Origin: Rhodothermia bacterium
Lineage (GTDB): Bacteria > Bacteroidota > Rhodothermia > Balneolales > Natronogracilivirgulaceae
NCBI GenBank assembly: GCA_007122185.1
Contig: SKUI01000174.1
Location: 1-7,088 of the forward strand
DNA: 7,088 nt
Direction of reading: 5' to 3'
Shown here: positions 5,944 through 7,088 of the stretch, in pieces
Layout: each line of letters begins with the position of its first letter
How positions within the stretch are numbered: position 1 is the first letter of the stretch
Position numbers and translations under genes: made by a program
The notes under the pieces: generated by a model
The model's input: the letters and a program-made list of their open reading frames with translations, nothing else
What the model was told of the DNA's origin: nothing
Databases searched by the model: none

Positions 5944-7088
5944 ATGATCCCGGCGCAGTGGTCGCAGGTTTTGAAAGAGAAAATGATGAAATTTTGCAGG
6001 AACGCGTCCGTCGGGAAAACGGCTGCGGTGGCCCTGCTTATGCTTCTGCTGGCTTTTCTGCTTTTTGTAACCGGGATTTTCCTCCGGGCTCCCGGAACCG
6101 CCGAACTCTCGGACATCCGGCATTATGAGGCCTCGTCGGCGTACACCTCGGACGGGGAGCTCCTGGGGCGCTATTATGTGCAGAACCGCGACGAAATCCC
6201 CCTTGATCACGTGCCGCAGCATATTTTGGATGCACTGCTTGCCATTGAGGACATCCGGTTCCACAATCACAAGGGGATTGATTACAGGGCGCTCGGACGG
6301 GTCCTGGTCCGGACGATCATGCTCCGCCAGGATGCCGGAGGAGGGAGCACCATCACCCAGCAGCTGGCCAAGAACCTGTATCCAAGGGAAAATCCGGATC
6401 TGCGCGGTGTCGTGACCGGCAAACTCCGAGAGATGGTCATCGCCCACCGCCTGGAGCGCATCTACAGCAAGGAGGAAATCCTGGAGCTCTATCTCAATAC
6501 CGTTTCCTTCGGGGAGGATACGTGGGGCCTTCGCACGGCGTCGGAACGGTTTTTCAATGTTCCGCCAGAAGAGCTGGAACTGCATCAGGCGGCGGTGCTG
6601 GCCGGTATGCTGCGAGCCACAACATGGTACAACCCCCGGCGCAATCCGGACAATGCGCTCCGGCGGCGGAACCTGGTGCTGTGGCAGATGGAACGGTACG
6701 GAATGATCGATGCAGAGGCGTTTGAAGCAGCGCGGGAGCGCCCGCTCGGCCTGGACTACAACCGGCGCGCGCAGAACGAAGGTATGGCCCCGCATTTTCG
6801 CGCATGGCTGGGCAGCCGGCTGCAGCACATCCTGGCCACGCAGCCTTCGCTGGACGGACGCACATACAATCTGTTGACGGATGGACTGGTGATTGAAACC
6901 ACGCTGGATTCGCGCTTTCAGGCCGCAGCGGAGCATGCCGTGAATACACAGCTTGCCGAGCTCCAGGCGGCTTTCGACCGCCATCGCGGCCATGAGCCGG
7001 TGTTCGGCAGGGAGCATCCACTGGTCCTGAGGACATGGCAGGGCACCGACCGCCATCGCCGGATGGTTGACGCGGGATTTGACCAGCA
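5944..7088 (+). CDS. Class A penicillin-binding protein (PBP1A-like), N-terminal part, cut at right edge
   Basis: This bifunctional peptidoglycan synthase polymerises lipid II through its GT51 domain and cross-links peptides through a transpeptidase domain that lies beyond the window. About 381 residues are visible. They comprise a short basic cytoplasmic tail, one membrane anchor (about 26-48), and then the glycosyltransferase. GT51 motifs in order are AIEDIRFHNHKGID, with the catalytic Glu at about 102; GGGSTITQQLAKNLYPRE; KLREMVIAHRLERIYSKEEILELYLN; FGEDTWGLRTASERFF; and LELHQAAVLAGMLR followed by YNPRRNP. The segment DGLVIETTLDSRFQAAAEHAV is the usual hinge just before the transpeptidase domain, so the visible part looks intact. 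I chose the ATG at 5944 because AGGA (5933-5936) lies 7 nt upstream. An ATG at 5917 or the pair at 5983/5986 are alternatives, and none changes the domains. It is divergent from the peptidase/ligase run, with no evident functional link. Confidence 0.92.
   Translation, partial: MIPAQWSQVLKEKMMKFCRNASVGKTAAVALLMLLLAFLLFVTGIFLRAPGTAELSDIRHYEASSAYTSDGELLGRYYVQNRDEIPLDHVPQHILDALLAIEDIRFHNHKGIDYRALGRVLVRTIMLRQDAGGGSTITQQLAKNLYPRENPDLRGVVTGKLREMVIAHRLERIYSKEEILELYLNTVSFGEDTWGLRTASERFFNVPPEELELHQAAVLAGMLRATTWYNPRRNPDNALRRRNLVLWQMERYGMIDAEAFEAARERPLGLDYNRRAQNEGMAPHFRAWLGSRLQHILATQPSLDGRTYNLLTDGLVIETTLDSRFQAAAEHAVNTQLAELQAAFDRHRGHEPVFGREHPLVLRTWQGTDRHRRMVDAGFDQ

Noticed and set aside
5920..7056. 378-codon open frame on the minus strand
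   Set aside because: It lies exactly opposite the penicillin-binding protein, whose GT51 motifs are unmistakable. The antisense translation is rich in Arg, His, Gln and Pro and shows no domain I recognise. It reflects GC-rich codon use.

Overview
The window reads as part of a bacterial chromosome from the Bacteroidota/Balneolota/Rhodothermota group. Three things suggest this: a PorT-like small outer-membrane beta-barrel protein at the left edge, a class A penicillin-binding protein at the right edge whose glycosyltransferase motifs (GGGSTITQQLAKNLYPRE) look like that group's PBP1A, and weak use of Shine-Dalgarno sites. Coding DNA is fairly GC-rich (mid-50s percent by eye), while the spacers are AT-richer. 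I cannot name a genus. I saw no tRNA, rRNA, CRISPR array, transposase or attachment site.

Layout: 1-401 (minus) is the N-terminal part of an outer-membrane beta-barrel protein that runs off the left edge. 402-667 is a divergent spacer holding an 18-codon reading frame with a perfect ribosome-binding site. 668-862 (plus) is a small CsbD-like stress protein. It converges, with a 41-nt gap, on a run of four minus-strand genes (5771 down to 904). In transcription order these are a stand-alone C39-like cysteine peptidase, a RimK-type ATP-grasp ligase with the extra N-terminal domain seen in this subfamily, a GCS2-type (YbdK/COG2170-like) carboxylate-amine ligase, and a four-helix membrane protein that looks internally duplicated. 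A 172-nt divergent spacer separates the peptidase from a plus-strand class A penicillin-binding protein (5944 to the right edge), cut before its transpeptidase domain.

The most interesting part is the central cassette. Two different ATP-dependent amide-bond-forming enzymes (GCS2 and ATP-grasp) sit beside a cytosolic-looking papain-fold peptidase. From memory, this trio matches gene neighbourhoods predicted by comparative genomics (the amidoligase survey by Iyer, Aravind and colleagues, and the RLAN-domain RimK-like family) to make or modify small peptides, but I know of no experimentally defined product. The inferred model is that the GCS2 enzyme makes a gamma-glutamyl or similar amide, the RimK-like enzyme adds to it or attaches it to a target, and the peptidase trims or removes it. 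The membrane protein, if it belongs, could anchor, sense or export the product. The substrates cannot be read from sequence.

Most long open frames on the strand opposite these genes are by-products of GC-rich codon use and are not listed as genes.
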